A stretch of 64,000 bases of DNA from Methanolacinia paynteri (GTDB lineage Archaea > Halobacteriota > Methanomicrobia > Methanomicrobiales > Methanomicrobiaceae), in the NCBI RefSeq assembly GCF_000784355.1, contig NZ_KN360928.1, positions 253,820 through 317,819 of the forward strand, in the 5' to 3' direction. Position numbers and translations under genes: made by a program. The notes under the pieces were generated by a model. That model ran no database searches, was not told the DNA's origin, and saw only the letters and a program-made list of their open reading frames with translations. Numbering within the stretch: the first letter of the stretch is position 1; each line of letters opens with the position of its first letter. Below are positions 42,810 to 51,586 of the stretch, piece after piece.

Positions 42810-45629
42810 ATGATATCCGCCCTTTACGTCGATGACGAAGAACTCCTGCTTGTTGTTGCAAAAGAGTATCTTGAAAAAGGCGGAGAATTCCGGATTGATA
42901 CTGCAAAATCCGTGAATGAAGCACTGCTGATGATTGAAGGGAACAGCTACGACGCCATCATCTCCGATTACCAGATGCCGGGAAAAGACGGCATAGAGTT
43001 TCTCTCCGAAATAAGGGATGCCGGAAATACCATACCCTTCATATTATTCACCGGAAAGGGACGCGAAGATGTCGTCATACAGGCAATAAACAACGGTGCG
43101 GACTTTTACATCCAGAAAGGCGGCGATCCCAGGGCACAGTTTGCAGAACTGGTTTACAAACTTAAGATTGCGGTCGACAGGAAGTTCAAGAACGATGAGA
43201 TCGTCCGCAAAAACAGGGAACTAAGAGATATCAACAGCAAACTCGAACTCGCCGAAAAGGAGCTGAAGGACAATCTCGAGGATGCCCGCAGGAATAAAGC
43301 GGAACTTGCAGAGAGTCTTAACAGGCTGCAGCAGATTATCACATTTCTTCCCGACCCGACATTCGCCATAGATAACGAAGGAAGGATCATCGCATGGAAC
43401 AGTGCTATGGAGAAGCTTTCCGGTGCAAAGGCCGAAGATGTCATGGGCAGGGGGGACTACGAACACTCTTACAGGCTTTTGGGGCGAAGACATCCGATCC
43501 TGATAGATCTCGTAATAAATCCGGACCTGGAGATAAAATACAACCATTCGCCTGTGTCCTCCTACGGGAACAGAATTGTATCCGAAGGTTTTTTCCCTGT
43601 TTTCGGGGTGGAGAAAGACGTTTCGAAATGGTTCACCTCATCGCCCCTCTACGATATAAACGGGAGTCTCGCCGGTGCAATAGAATCGATCAGGGATATT
43701 ACCCACATAAAGAAAACCAGCAGGCTGCTTGAAATACAGCGGGATCTCGGTTTTTCTCTTGCCGGCAATTCAACATTAACCGGTTCAATAAAGGCTGTTT
43801 TAGACTCCCTAAGCGAACTTGACGGTATAAATGCCTGCGGAATATATCTTGCAGATACGGATTCGGGGATGTTGAAACTCGAAGCATCAACAGGAATATC
43901 CGAAGAATTCAGGGAAAGGGTTTCAGTCATGGTGCTGAAAAATCCGGGCAGCTTTTTTGATACGGGCTCCGCATGCACAAGGACAGGGGACGTATTTATC
44001 CCAGAATTTGATGAAAAACGGATCGGTGACGAGGGGATAAAATGCTTCCATGCAGTAAGAATCGTATATAAGAATGAAATCCTTGGGTTTTTGGTCTGCG
44101 CCTCAAAGAAAATAGATGAGATCCCGCCTGATATTAAAACCTCGATTGAAAACCTTGCTGCACAGGCTTCAGGTGCAATTTTCAGAAGCCGTGTTAACGA
44201 AGAGAAAAAAAGGATGAGGGAGAACCTCGAGAGTTTCTTCAACGAGATCAACGATTATCTCTTTATAACGGATACCTCCGGCATCATTCTCATGACGAAC
44301 TCATCGCTCCGGAAATATACGGGTTACGGGGAGAAAGATCTTCATGGGCAGCATATCTCCATGATCCACCCTCCCGAATTCAGGGATGAGACCGGGATCA
44401 TCCTCAACGGGATTACGGAAGGAAACCTCGGATCGCATTTCATTCCCGTCATGACAAAGGAAGGAGAGATTATCCCTGCTGAGACAAGGGTAACATCGGG
44501 TACAATAGGCGGAAATAGAGTAATATTAGGAGTTTCAAGAAATATTTCAGCGCTAAAAGAGGCTCATGACAGGACTCTTGAGAGCGAAAGGCGAATGAGA
44601 GCGGTTTTTGACCAGTCCTTCCAGCTTGCAGGCATTCTCGACAGAAAAGGAAGGCTCTTAAATGTCAACAGGACCGCTATGAAGTATGTCGAAGGAGAAC
44701 CTGAGGACTTTATCGGCAGATACATATGGGAAACCGACTGGTGGACAGAACGGCCGGACCTGCAGGACAAGATCAAAGATGCGGTGAGTATGGCCTCCGG
44801 GGGGGTAACGGTAAAATCCGAAACCGAAATCATAGACAGGGACGGATTTATGAAACTTCTCGACTTTTCCATAAGACCTGTAAGGGATGAAAACGGAGAG
44901 ATCATCTACCTGGTCCCGGAGGCGGCCGATATTACCAGGAGGAAGAAGGCTGAAGATGCCCTGATTCAGGCCAACCACAAACTCCTGCTGTTGAACAGTA
45001 TTACAAGACACGACATACTCAACAGGGTTACCCCGGTTCTCGGATTCCTCGAGATTGTAAAGGACAATGCATCAGATCCCGATCAGTCCGACATCCTTGA
45101 GAAACTGAAGTCCCAGGTTAAGGACATTGAAAATCTCATCAAATTTACAGGTTTGTACGATGAACTCGGGGCATCGGAGCCTTCGTGGCAGAATCCTGCC
45201 AGGATACTGAATTCACTGAATGTACCGAAAGAAATTGCAGTAAAGAACTCTCTGCCGGAGATTGAGGTCTATGCAGACACCATGCTTGAAAAAGTCTTCT
45301 CAAATCTTCTCGGCAACTCTCAAATGCACGGAAAGAGGGTATCGGAGATCTCCGTTTCGTGCAGAAGAACGGACAAAGGCACATCCATACTCTGGAAGGA
45401 TAACGGGTGCGGAATTCCGGAATGCAACAAAGAAAAGATATTCCTCCGTGGTTTTGGTGATAATTCCGGCCTTGGTCTCTTCCTCTCAAAAGAGATACTA
45501 TCCATTACAAACATCAGAATACGGGAATGCGGAAAAGAAGGGGAAGGTGCCGTTTTTGAAATAATCATACCGCCTGACGGCTGCAGATCCGTTAATAATC
45601 CGGAGGAAGAAAATATCGAATATCTTTAG
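42810..45629 (+). CDS. Hybrid REC-PAS-GAF-PAS-PAS histidine kinase
   Basis: A 939-residue soluble protein. Order: receiver (1-120; D8, D9, phospho-acceptor Asp53, Lys102 region F-Y-I-Q-K-G-G), coiled coil (about 120-170), PAS (170-300), GAF (310-460), PAS (470-590), PAS (595-715), dimerisation helix with His734 in SITRHDILNRV, the motif FTGLYDELGASEPSW, and HATPase_c with N box (GNSQMHG), D box (DNGCGIPECN) and G box (GLGLFL). The N-terminal receiver suggests it is itself controlled by another kinase. ATG 42810 directly follows a TATA-like ACTATTATAAG, hinting at a short leader. Confidence 0.9.
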   Translation: MISALYVDDEELLLVVAKEYLEKGGEFRIDTAKSVNEALLMIEGNSYDAIISDYQMPGKDGIEFLSEIRDAGNTIPFILFTGKGREDVVIQAINNGADFYIQKGGDPRAQFAELVYKLKIAVDRKFKNDEIVRKNRELRDINSKLELAEKELKDNLEDARRNKAELAESLNRLQQIITFLPDPTFAIDNEGRIIAWNSAMEKLSGAKAEDVMGRGDYEHSYRLLGRRHPILIDLVINPDLEIKYNHSPVSSYGNRIVSEGFFPVFGVEKDVSKWFTSSPLYDINGSLAGAIESIRDITHIKKTSRLLEIQRDLGFSLAGNSTLTGSIKAVLDSLSELDGINACGIYLADTDSGMLKLEASTGISEEFRERVSVMVLKNPGSFFDTGSACTRTGDVFIPEFDEKRIGDEGIKCFHAVRIVYKNEILGFLVCASKKIDEIPPDIKTSIENLAAQASGAIFRSRVNEEKKRMRENLESFFNEINDYLFITDTSGIILMTNSSLRKYTGYGEKDLHGQHISMIHPPEFRDETGIILNGITEGNLGSHFIPVMTKEGEIIPAETRVTSGTIGGNRVILGVSRNISALKEAHDRTLESERRMRAVFDQSFQLAGILDRKGRLLNVNRTAMKYVEGEPEDFIGRYIWETDWWTERPDLQDKIKDAVSMASGGVTVKSETEIIDRDGFMKLLDFSIRPVRDENGEIIYLVPEAADITRRKKAEDALIQANHKLLLLNSITRHDILNRVTPVLGFLEIVKDNASDPDQSDILEKLKSQVKDIENLIKFTGLYDELGASEPSWQNPARILNSLNVPKEIAVKNSLPEIEVYADTMLEKVFSNLLGNSQMHGKRVSEISVSCRRTDKGTSILWKDNGCGIPECNKEKIFLRGFGDNSGLGLFLSKEILSITNIRIRECGKEGEGAVFEIIIPPDGCRSVNNPEEENIEYL

Positions 45630-45632
45630 ATT

Positions 45633-45992
45633 TTAGTCCTCAATTCCTTCGATGTATTTCCAGGCTTCGTCAATTGCGGATATATCGAAGTACTTTTCAC
45701 CAAAGAGAAGCCCGTCAGCCTTTACCAGTATCTCTTCGGCCTTCGTCTCTCCGACTATCGCCATCCTGTCGAAGTGCTTCAGATTTTTTAACAGCCAGGA
45801 AATGTCCTCGTAAAATGCCCGGACCGTCTCATACCTGCCGGTTTTGATTACAAAAAGCCAGCTGATTTTCCCGTATCTTTCTATAAGTTCGTCGAGCTGC
45901 GGGGTTATCTCACTGATATCGTTCTCACTAATCTCGCCTGAAGCTTCAATCCCGATAAAATTTCCATGGCTTCTTTCAAGAATTTTCAGCAT
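45633..45992 (-). CDS. SpoIIAA-like/STAS-fold protein
   Basis: A 119-residue soluble protein of the SpoIIAA-like (STAS superfamily) type: opening LERSHGNFIGIEASGEIS, middle YETVRAFYEDISWLLKNLKHFDRMAIVG and end FFG-like LLFGEKYFDISAIDEAWKYI. Members bind nonpolar ligands or act as signalling switches. It is convergent with the hybrid kinase (3 bp between stops), so co-regulation is not implied. Confidence 0.8.
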   Translation of the reverse strand: MLKILERSHGNFIGIEASGEISENDISEITPQLDELIERYGKISWLFVIKTGRYETVRAFYEDISWLLKNLKHFDRMAIVGETKAEEILVKADGLLFGEKYFDISAIDEAWKYIEGIED

Positions 45993-46190
45993 AAAGGTCC
46001 CTCCGGAGAAAGATTATAGAGACGTATGATATAAAACCGTTTTGAGATGTTCAAAGATTGATTGCAGGATGCAATAATTGAAGCATAATACCGCATGATA
46101 TTCAGTTTTTCTCTGTTTTATGCCCTTTATCTGTTTCCGGGTTGGGATCATGAATACGGCAGAATGATTAATTGAAAACTACAATGAATC

Positions 46191-47432
46191 ATTACGCAGA
46201 TCCCGATAATTGTCCTTGCAGCCGTACTTGTCCTTATCGCCGTGAGGAATGTGCTGCCGGTGCGGCTGAAAATATGGCAGATCATGGCCGGAGGAGCGCT
46301 GGCAGTGCTTTTTACAGGCGGGATCTCCCCGGTGGCAGCTTTAGCGTCGATTAACCCCGACGTGATGATCTTTTTATTCGGCACTTTCGTGGTCGGAGAA
46401 TCCCTTTCCGAAAGCGGCGTGCTCGTCAGGGCCTCGGATAAAATATTCAGGAACACGGAAAACCCTTCTGCGATCGTCCTCCTCCTGGTATTCTGTGCCG
46501 GAATCCTCTCGGCGCTGATGATGAACGATACCGTTGCGATCATCGGAACGCCGTTCATCCTCTCGCTGGCGTTCAGGACACGGCTTTCGCCCGAGATGCT
46601 CCTTATGGCCCTTGCTTTTTCGGTCACCACCGGGAGTGTAATGAGCCCGGTCGGAAATCCACAGAACCTGCTTATTGCGATGGAATCGGGGATCGATAAC
46701 CCTTTCATGGTCTTCGCCGCATATTTGGCGCTGCCTACGGTGATCTCACTCTTCCTGGCTTTTGCAGCAATAAGGATCTTCTTCAGGGACGAATTCGGTA
46801 AATCCTGCTCTTTTAAGGTTGACGAATGCTCCATTGACAAACCACAGGAAAGAATCGCCCTGCTCGGGTTCTTAACCCTTACAGGGCTTATCATGATCCG
46901 TATCGCCGCCGGCTTCCTTGGCTCCGGATCGCTCTTTCCTCTGACTACAATCGCACTTGCGGCTGCAATCCCGGTGATCGTTCTTTCGAAGAAGAGGGTG
47001 GAAATTCTGAAGAAGATCGACTGGCAGACCCTCGTCTTCTTTGCGGCTATGTTCGTCCTGATGCAGAGCGTATGGGACACCGGGATACCTGCAGACCTTG
47101 CTGAAGGTGCACCGGGGATCTTCTCGTCGGTGCCGCTCGTAATGTCGCTCGGGATTCTGGCATCCCAGCTGATATCGAACGTTCCGTTCACCGCCCTCTT
47201 CCTCCCGATGATTACGGCTACAGGGGCCCCGGAGAACGTCATGATGGCCCTTGCCGCCGGGAGCACGCTTGCCGGAAACCTGCTCATCTTCGGGGCGGCG
47301 AGCAATATAATAATCATACAAAACGCCGAGAAGACAGGACATACGATCGGTTTTCTGAAGTTCGCCGCCGTCGGTGTCCCCCTGACGATCGTGCAGACGG
47401 CGGTTTATCTCGTTTTTCTCGGGGGATTTTAA
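46191..47432 (+). CDS. SLC13/ArsB-like anion transporter (start uncertain)
   Basis: A membrane transporter of the DASS/ArsB (CitMHS-like) group, about 396 residues from GTG 46242 or 413 from 46191. About eleven hydrophobic helices; S-A-L-M-M-N-D-T-V-A-I and T-G-S-V-M-S-P-V-G-N-P-Q-N are the paired substrate/Na+ motifs, repeated as S-N-V-P-F-T-A-L in the second half. The reading frame from 46191 (ITQIPIIVLAAVLVLIAV) forms the expected first helix, but has no AUG/GUG/UUG; it directly follows a TGA. See findings. Substrate may be a dicarboxylate, sulfate or arsenite. Confidence 0.8.
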   Translation: MTQIPIIVLAAVLVLIAVRNVLPVRLKIWQIMAGGALAVLFTGGISPVAALASINPDVMIFLFGTFVVGESLSESGVLVRASDKIFRNTENPSAIVLLLVFCAGILSALMMNDTVAIIGTPFILSLAFRTRLSPEMLLMALAFSVTTGSVMSPVGNPQNLLIAMESGIDNPFMVFAAYLALPTVISLFLAFAAIRIFFRDEFGKSCSFKVDECSIDKPQERIALLGFLTLTGLIMIRIAAGFLGSGSLFPLTTIALAAAIPVIVLSKKRVEILKKIDWQTLVFFAAMFVLMQSVWDTGIPADLAEGAPGIFSSVPLVMSLGILASQLISNVPFTALFLPMITATGAPENVMMALAAGSTLAGNLLIFGAASNIIIIQNAEKTGHTIGFLKFAAVGVPLTIVQTAVYLVFLGGF

Positions 47433-47500
47433 GACCGGATATCGACGGTCTCCCACCCACACCACTACAATTATCCTCATGGCAAGCCAAATTATAACGA

Positions 47501-48451
47501 ATGGACTCATTCGAGCTTGCAATAAGAAATACAGTAGAGGTCGTAACCGAAGACGAACTCCGGGCAGTGATGGCACAGCCCGAAAGAAGTGTCTATGCCG
47601 GATACGAGCCCTCGGGCGAGATCCACCTCGGCCATCTCGTCACAATAAACAAACTAATGGACCTGAGGGATGCCGGGTTCAAGGTCGTCGTTCTCCTCGC
47701 AAATCTCCATGCATTTTTGAACCAGAAGGGGACGATGGACGAGGTCAGGGAGCTTTCCGACTACAACCGCCGGTGCTTCGAGGCAGTCGGTCTCAAGGGA
47801 AAGGGGGTCGAATTCGTCCTCGGGACCGACGTTCAGCTCACGCCCGAATACGAGCTTAACGTCCTCAGGCTTTCGCAGGCGATAACGCTCAATCGTGCGA
47901 AGAGGAGCATGGACGAGGTCGGAAGGAACATGGACGCACCCCGCGTCTCCCAGATGGTATACCCGATCATGCAGATGGTCGATATCCACACGCTCGGAGT
48001 CGATATGGCGCTCGGCGGAATCGACCAGAGAAAGATCCACATGCTCGCAAGGGAGTATCTCCCCACGATCGGCGCAAAGGCTCCGCTCTGCATGCACACA
48101 CCTATCCTGAACGGTCTTAACGGGAAGAAGATGTCGTCGTCCGAAGGAAACTACATCTCTGTCGCCGACTCCGAGGATGAGATCAGGAAGAAGATGAAGA
48201 AGGCGTTCTGCCCGCCGGAGATCGAGGAGAACCCCGTGCTCCAGACTCTCAAATACCATGTCTTCCCGAGGATGGGCACAGTCACCCTGACGAGACCGGA
48301 GAAGTTCGGAGGCGACCGTGAGTTCGCATCGTACGAGGAGTGCGAAGCCGCATATGCCGCAGGAGAGATCCACCCCGCCGACCTCAAGGGCATGACGACA
48401 GAAGGTCTCATCGAGGTCCTCGCCCCCGCAAGGGAATACATGAACGAATGA
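47501..48451 (+). CDS. tyrS: Tyrosyl-tRNA synthetase, archaeal type
   Basis: A 316-residue class I synthetase charging tRNA-Tyr. HIGH-type motif G-E-I-H-L-G-H-L (about 40-47), specificity residues in V-Y-A-G-Y-E-P-S-G, and KMSSS motif G-K-K-M-S-S-S-E-G (about 207-215). The short length without the bacterial S4 domain fits the archaeal/eukaryal form. Monocistronic or read with the flavoprotein gene 50 bp downstream. Confidence 0.96.
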   Translation: MDSFELAIRNTVEVVTEDELRAVMAQPERSVYAGYEPSGEIHLGHLVTINKLMDLRDAGFKVVVLLANLHAFLNQKGTMDEVRELSDYNRRCFEAVGLKGKGVEFVLGTDVQLTPEYELNVLRLSQAITLNRAKRSMDEVGRNMDAPRVSQMVYPIMQMVDIHTLGVDMALGGIDQRKIHMLAREYLPTIGAKAPLCMHTPILNGLNGKKMSSSEGNYISVADSEDEIRKKMKKAFCPPEIEENPVLQTLKYHVFPRMGTVTLTRPEKFGGDREFASYEECEAAYAAGEIHPADLKGMTTEGLIEVLAPAREYMNE

Positions 48452-48500
48452 ATATAATCCTGTAAAACAATCCCTTTTTTAATAAACCGAGGCATTACGA

Positions 48501-49169
48501 ATGAAGATCCTTGCAATAAACGGAAGCCCGAAGACAATCGGCAGTACGACGAGAAAGCTTGCAAAGATGGTGCTCGACGGAGCGGAAGAGGCCGGCGCCG
48601 AAACAGAGATAATCGACATCTGCGACTTCCAGGTAACACCTTGCACGGCCTGCGACGGGTGCACCCTCTCGGGAGAGTGCGTCTACAACGATGATGTCCC
48701 GTCCGTAATCGAAAGGATGAAGGAGGCCGACGGAATCATATTAGCATCCCCCGTCTATATCGACAACGTATCCGGGCAGATGAAGGTCTTCTTCGACCGC
48801 CTTGCCGATGCGATACACTACCAGGTCCTTGACGGAAAGTTCGGGTGTTCGGTCGTGACAACCCATACGTCCGGCGGGGAAGAGGTAGTTTCGTACCTGA
48901 ACCACGTCCTCAACTACCTCGGCGTAATCTCGGTCGGCGGGATCAGCGTCGCAACCGGTGGAGATGCGGGGGAGCTCTACAATAAAGAGGACGAAGCCGC
49001 TTCTCTCGGGAAAAAGCTGGCCGAAGCGATAGCATCAGGATACTCCGATCCCGCACAGGAGGCCGAAATCTCCGAAAACCGCGAGTTCTTCAGGGATATC
49101 GTTATCGAAAACGGCGATTTCCGTACCGAAGATTACGAACGGTGGGTCAAAAAAGGCTGGATAGAATAA
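48501..49169 (+). CDS. Iron-sulfur flavoprotein / NADPH-dependent FMN reductase family
   Basis: A 222-residue flavodoxin-fold protein: FMN-binding AINGSPKTIGSTTR (5-18), Cys cluster C-T-A-C-D-G-C-x5-C (about 48-59) like the compact 4Fe-4S motif of Isf, and SPVYIDNVSGQMKVFFDR. Isf of Methanosarcina helps with O2 and peroxide reduction; a similar electron-transfer role is plausible. Lies 50 bp after tyrS on the same strand. Confidence 0.88.
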   Translation: MKILAINGSPKTIGSTTRKLAKMVLDGAEEAGAETEIIDICDFQVTPCTACDGCTLSGECVYNDDVPSVIERMKEADGIILASPVYIDNVSGQMKVFFDRLADAIHYQVLDGKFGCSVVTTHTSGGEEVVSYLNHVLNYLGVISVGGISVATGGDAGELYNKEDEAASLGKKLAEAIASGYSDPAQEAEISENREFFRDIVIENGDFRTEDYERWVKKGWIE

Positions 49170-49267
49170 ATATAATATCATTTTTGCCGTCCGGGAACCG
49201 GAGGGAAGAGAAAAATCTCTTCCGCGATCTAATCCGGCTTTAACTTACCTTAAAAATAAATTTCTAA

Positions 49268-49504
49268 TCAGGCTTTGAGTTTCCTGATGGTATTGGCGAT
49301 GAACTGGGCCTCTGCCGGAGATATGAACTGCACTGCATTCTTCTCCACGTGAGAGGCAAAATTCTCGATATTTCCCGGAGAAATCTCCGTGAATTTCGTC
49401 CCGGTCTTTCTCGCCATATCGTCCGCAAAGTCGCCGGCAGCCGGGCCGAGCTTCCTTGCAAGCGTGTTTATTATCATCTTCTGGTACCTGTTGTAGTCCG
49501 GCAT
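49268..49504 (-). CDS. Small hypothetical soluble protein
   Basis: A 78-residue helical protein (MPDYNRYQKMIINTLARKLG ... IANTIRKLKA), with no membrane segment and no family that I recognise. Its ATG follows the HAMP protein stop by 19 bp, with GGGGAG and GAG upstream, so the two are an operon; it may be a partner or output for that protein, which lacks one. Confidence 0.6.
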   Translation of the reverse strand: MPDYNRYQKMIINTLARKLGPAAGDFADDMARKTGTKFTEISPGNIENFASHVEKNAVQFISPAEAQFIANTIRKLKA

Positions 49505-49523
49505 CTCTCAGCTCACTCCCCGG

Positions 49524-50489
49524 TTATTCCTCGTCACGGTCCGAATCACGGTTCGCTTTCGACATGTAGTACTTCATGCTCACGATCATCCTCTGGAAGG
49601 ACTCCGCAAGATCCCCGATCTCGTCCTCGTTTGCGATTTCGATCTCCGTATCCTCCATATCGCCCATGCTCACCCTGTCCGCCACGTCACGAAGCCTGTG
49701 AAGCGGTTTTGTAATCGAGGCGGCAAAGACAAACGAGATTGCTGTAACAATCAGGATCGTCAGGATCGTGATTATCAGGACCGTATTCTGGGTCGACATC
49801 TCCGAAGTCTTCACCGAGATCTTACCCTCGGCTTCGTCCAGCTTCTCCTGGATCTTCTCTTCGGTCTGCTTCGAAGGCTCGGAGAACTCATCCGTGTAGA
49901 CGGTAGCTCCGATTCTCAAAAAGACGTTGTCTGCCGTCGGAGCCTGTGCAACAACGAAATACCCGTATTTGTCCCTAACATTGCCGTTTTCGTCGGTCCA
50001 TGTATAATACCCGGAGGTATCGATATATCCCCAGCCGCTCTGCAGGAGCTTGTAGTATTCAGGGTTCGTATCCTTTTTATCGTGAAGATCGATCCCCTCG
50101 TCGGCGGTGTTCCTGTGGAACAGGATTACAAGGGTATCCGCATCCATGCCTGTAGTAAACCCGGTCTCTCCCACATCCTGAACTACAATCGACCTGAATT
50201 CCGTGTCGTTCCGCAGGTCGGCGATCGTCATGTCCGGGTGCTCTTTAATATATATCTCGACCTGTTTCGCAACGTCCTCCGCCTTAACCTTCATCAGTTC
50301 GGCACCAAGAGCCGTCAGTGCATCCGTGCTCTCTTCAATAGAGATCTCACCGATGCTCCTGGCTTCTCCGGCAATCTCTTTGCTCAGGTTGTTCGAGTCC
50401 TGGAGGGATATCATCCCGAGAACCCCAAGCGGCACTACCGAAAGAACAAGCATCACCGCGAGGAGTTTATACTTTATTGAAATTTTCAT
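49524..50489 (-). CDS. Cache-HAMP membrane sensor without output domain
   Basis: A 321-residue sensor. Two membrane helices (about 9-27 and 238-262) flank an extracellular Cache-type domain (about 30-235; KDTNPEYYKLLQSGWGYIDT), and a HAMP domain follows (about 262-315; TKPLHRLRDVADRVSMGD). It ends in a charged tail. No kinase, methyl-accepting or cyclase domain is attached, so it must signal through a partner, perhaps the 78-residue protein. Cache domains bind small organic ligands. Confidence 0.82.
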   Translation of the reverse strand: MKISIKYKLLAVMLVLSVVPLGVLGMISLQDSNNLSKEIAGEARSIGEISIEESTDALTALGAELMKVKAEDVAKQVEIYIKEHPDMTIADLRNDTEFRSIVVQDVGETGFTTGMDADTLVILFHRNTADEGIDLHDKKDTNPEYYKLLQSGWGYIDTSGYYTWTDENGNVRDKYGYFVVAQAPTADNVFLRIGATVYTDEFSEPSKQTEEKIQEKLDEAEGKISVKTSEMSTQNTVLIITILTILIVTAISFVFAASITKPLHRLRDVADRVSMGDMEDTEIEIANEDEIGDLAESFQRMIVSMKYYMSKANRDSDRDEE

Positions 50490-50761
50490 TAAACCACCAG
50501 TTCCGAATCTGCCACGAATTGATCGAAAAACCCCTTAATCACAAAACAGGCACGAATCAGTACTGAAAAATAATTTCCAGATTTAAAAAATATACTTTGC
50601 CAATGTAGAATATATTTTCTATGTTAACACCAGTAAAAAATAATTGAGAAACTTATTTTATTCAGTCGGGTTTTCTAAAATGATGAAGCTTGTACGAGAC
50701 TTATCTTCATGGAATTATATATGATGATAGAGTCAATTCGTAAACAGGAACATCAGGACCG

Positions 50762-51559
50762 GTGAAGAATCTGGACAGGGATAAATTACTCGAGAAATTC
50801 GACCGCGAGGTCGAAAAGCTCGGCATCAGGCTGAAGGAGGCAGACGAGTTCAAGGTTATGGAGAACGTCTTCGACGACGTGACCCTTCTTGCGCTATACA
50901 AGCTCGTCAACAAGAAACATATCTCTCTTATCGGAGGCTCGATCTCGACCGGAAAGGAGGCAAACGTATTCTACGGCGAGGACTGGGAGGGGAAGCCAGT
51001 CGCGATCAAGATCTACAGGATACAGTCGGCAAGCTTCAAGACTATGAGCGAATACATCGCCGGAGATCCACGTTTTTCATCAGTTCGAAAATCAAGGAAG
51101 GAGATCATCTTCACCTGGACGAAGAAGGAGTACTCGAATCTCATGAGGGCGTACGAAGCCGGAATCAGGTGCCCGAAACCGCTCTATTTCGACAGGAACA
51201 TCCTCATCATGGAGCTCATGGGCGAAGGTGAGACCCCATACCCGCAGCTGAGAGCCGTCGATCACGATGAGATCGACATGCAGGCAGTCTACGACGAGGT
51301 AATGGAATCGATCGACACGCTCTTCAACAAGGCGAATCTAGTCCATGCCGACCTCTCTGAGTTCAATATCCTCTTCGACGGGGAGCACCCGGTTATAATC
51401 GATATGGGGCAGGCAGTCACCCCCGATCACCCGAAGGCTATTAAATTCCTTGTCCGCGACATCCGCAATATAAACCGGTTCTTTAAGAGATTCTGTAATA
51501 TAAAAGACGAAGAGGAATTCTTCAAAAAGGTCGTCGGCGAGCACAGGATGACGCCCTGA
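50762..51559 (+). CDS. rio1: RIO1 serine protein kinase (ribosome biogenesis)
   Basis: A 265-residue RIO1 kinase, needed for small-subunit maturation. STGKEANVF (61-69) is the phosphate loop, followed by the lysine in VAIKIYRI (~83), catalytic HADLSEFN (~200) and metal IDMGQ (~218). GTG 50762 is the start, with AGGA four bases upstream. In many archaea rio1 adjoins the KH-domain gene; here 11.4 kb separates them. Confidence 0.95.
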   Translation: MKNLDRDKLLEKFDREVEKLGIRLKEADEFKVMENVFDDVTLLALYKLVNKKHISLIGGSISTGKEANVFYGEDWEGKPVAIKIYRIQSASFKTMSEYIAGDPRFSSVRKSRKEIIFTWTKKEYSNLMRAYEAGIRCPKPLYFDRNILIMELMGEGETPYPQLRAVDHDEIDMQAVYDEVMESIDTLFNKANLVHADLSEFNILFDGEHPVIIDMGQAVTPDHPKAIKFLVRDIRNINRFFKRFCNIKDEEEFFKKVVGEHRMTP

Positions 51560-51586
51560 GCCTGCACCCGCCTGTACCGGAACGGG

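Noticed and set aside
46172-46354. 60-residue plus-strand frame (starting near 46172) as a small gene upstream of the transporter
   Set aside because: Runs through the transporter's first helices in another frame; only its ATG may matter as a trace of a frameshift.
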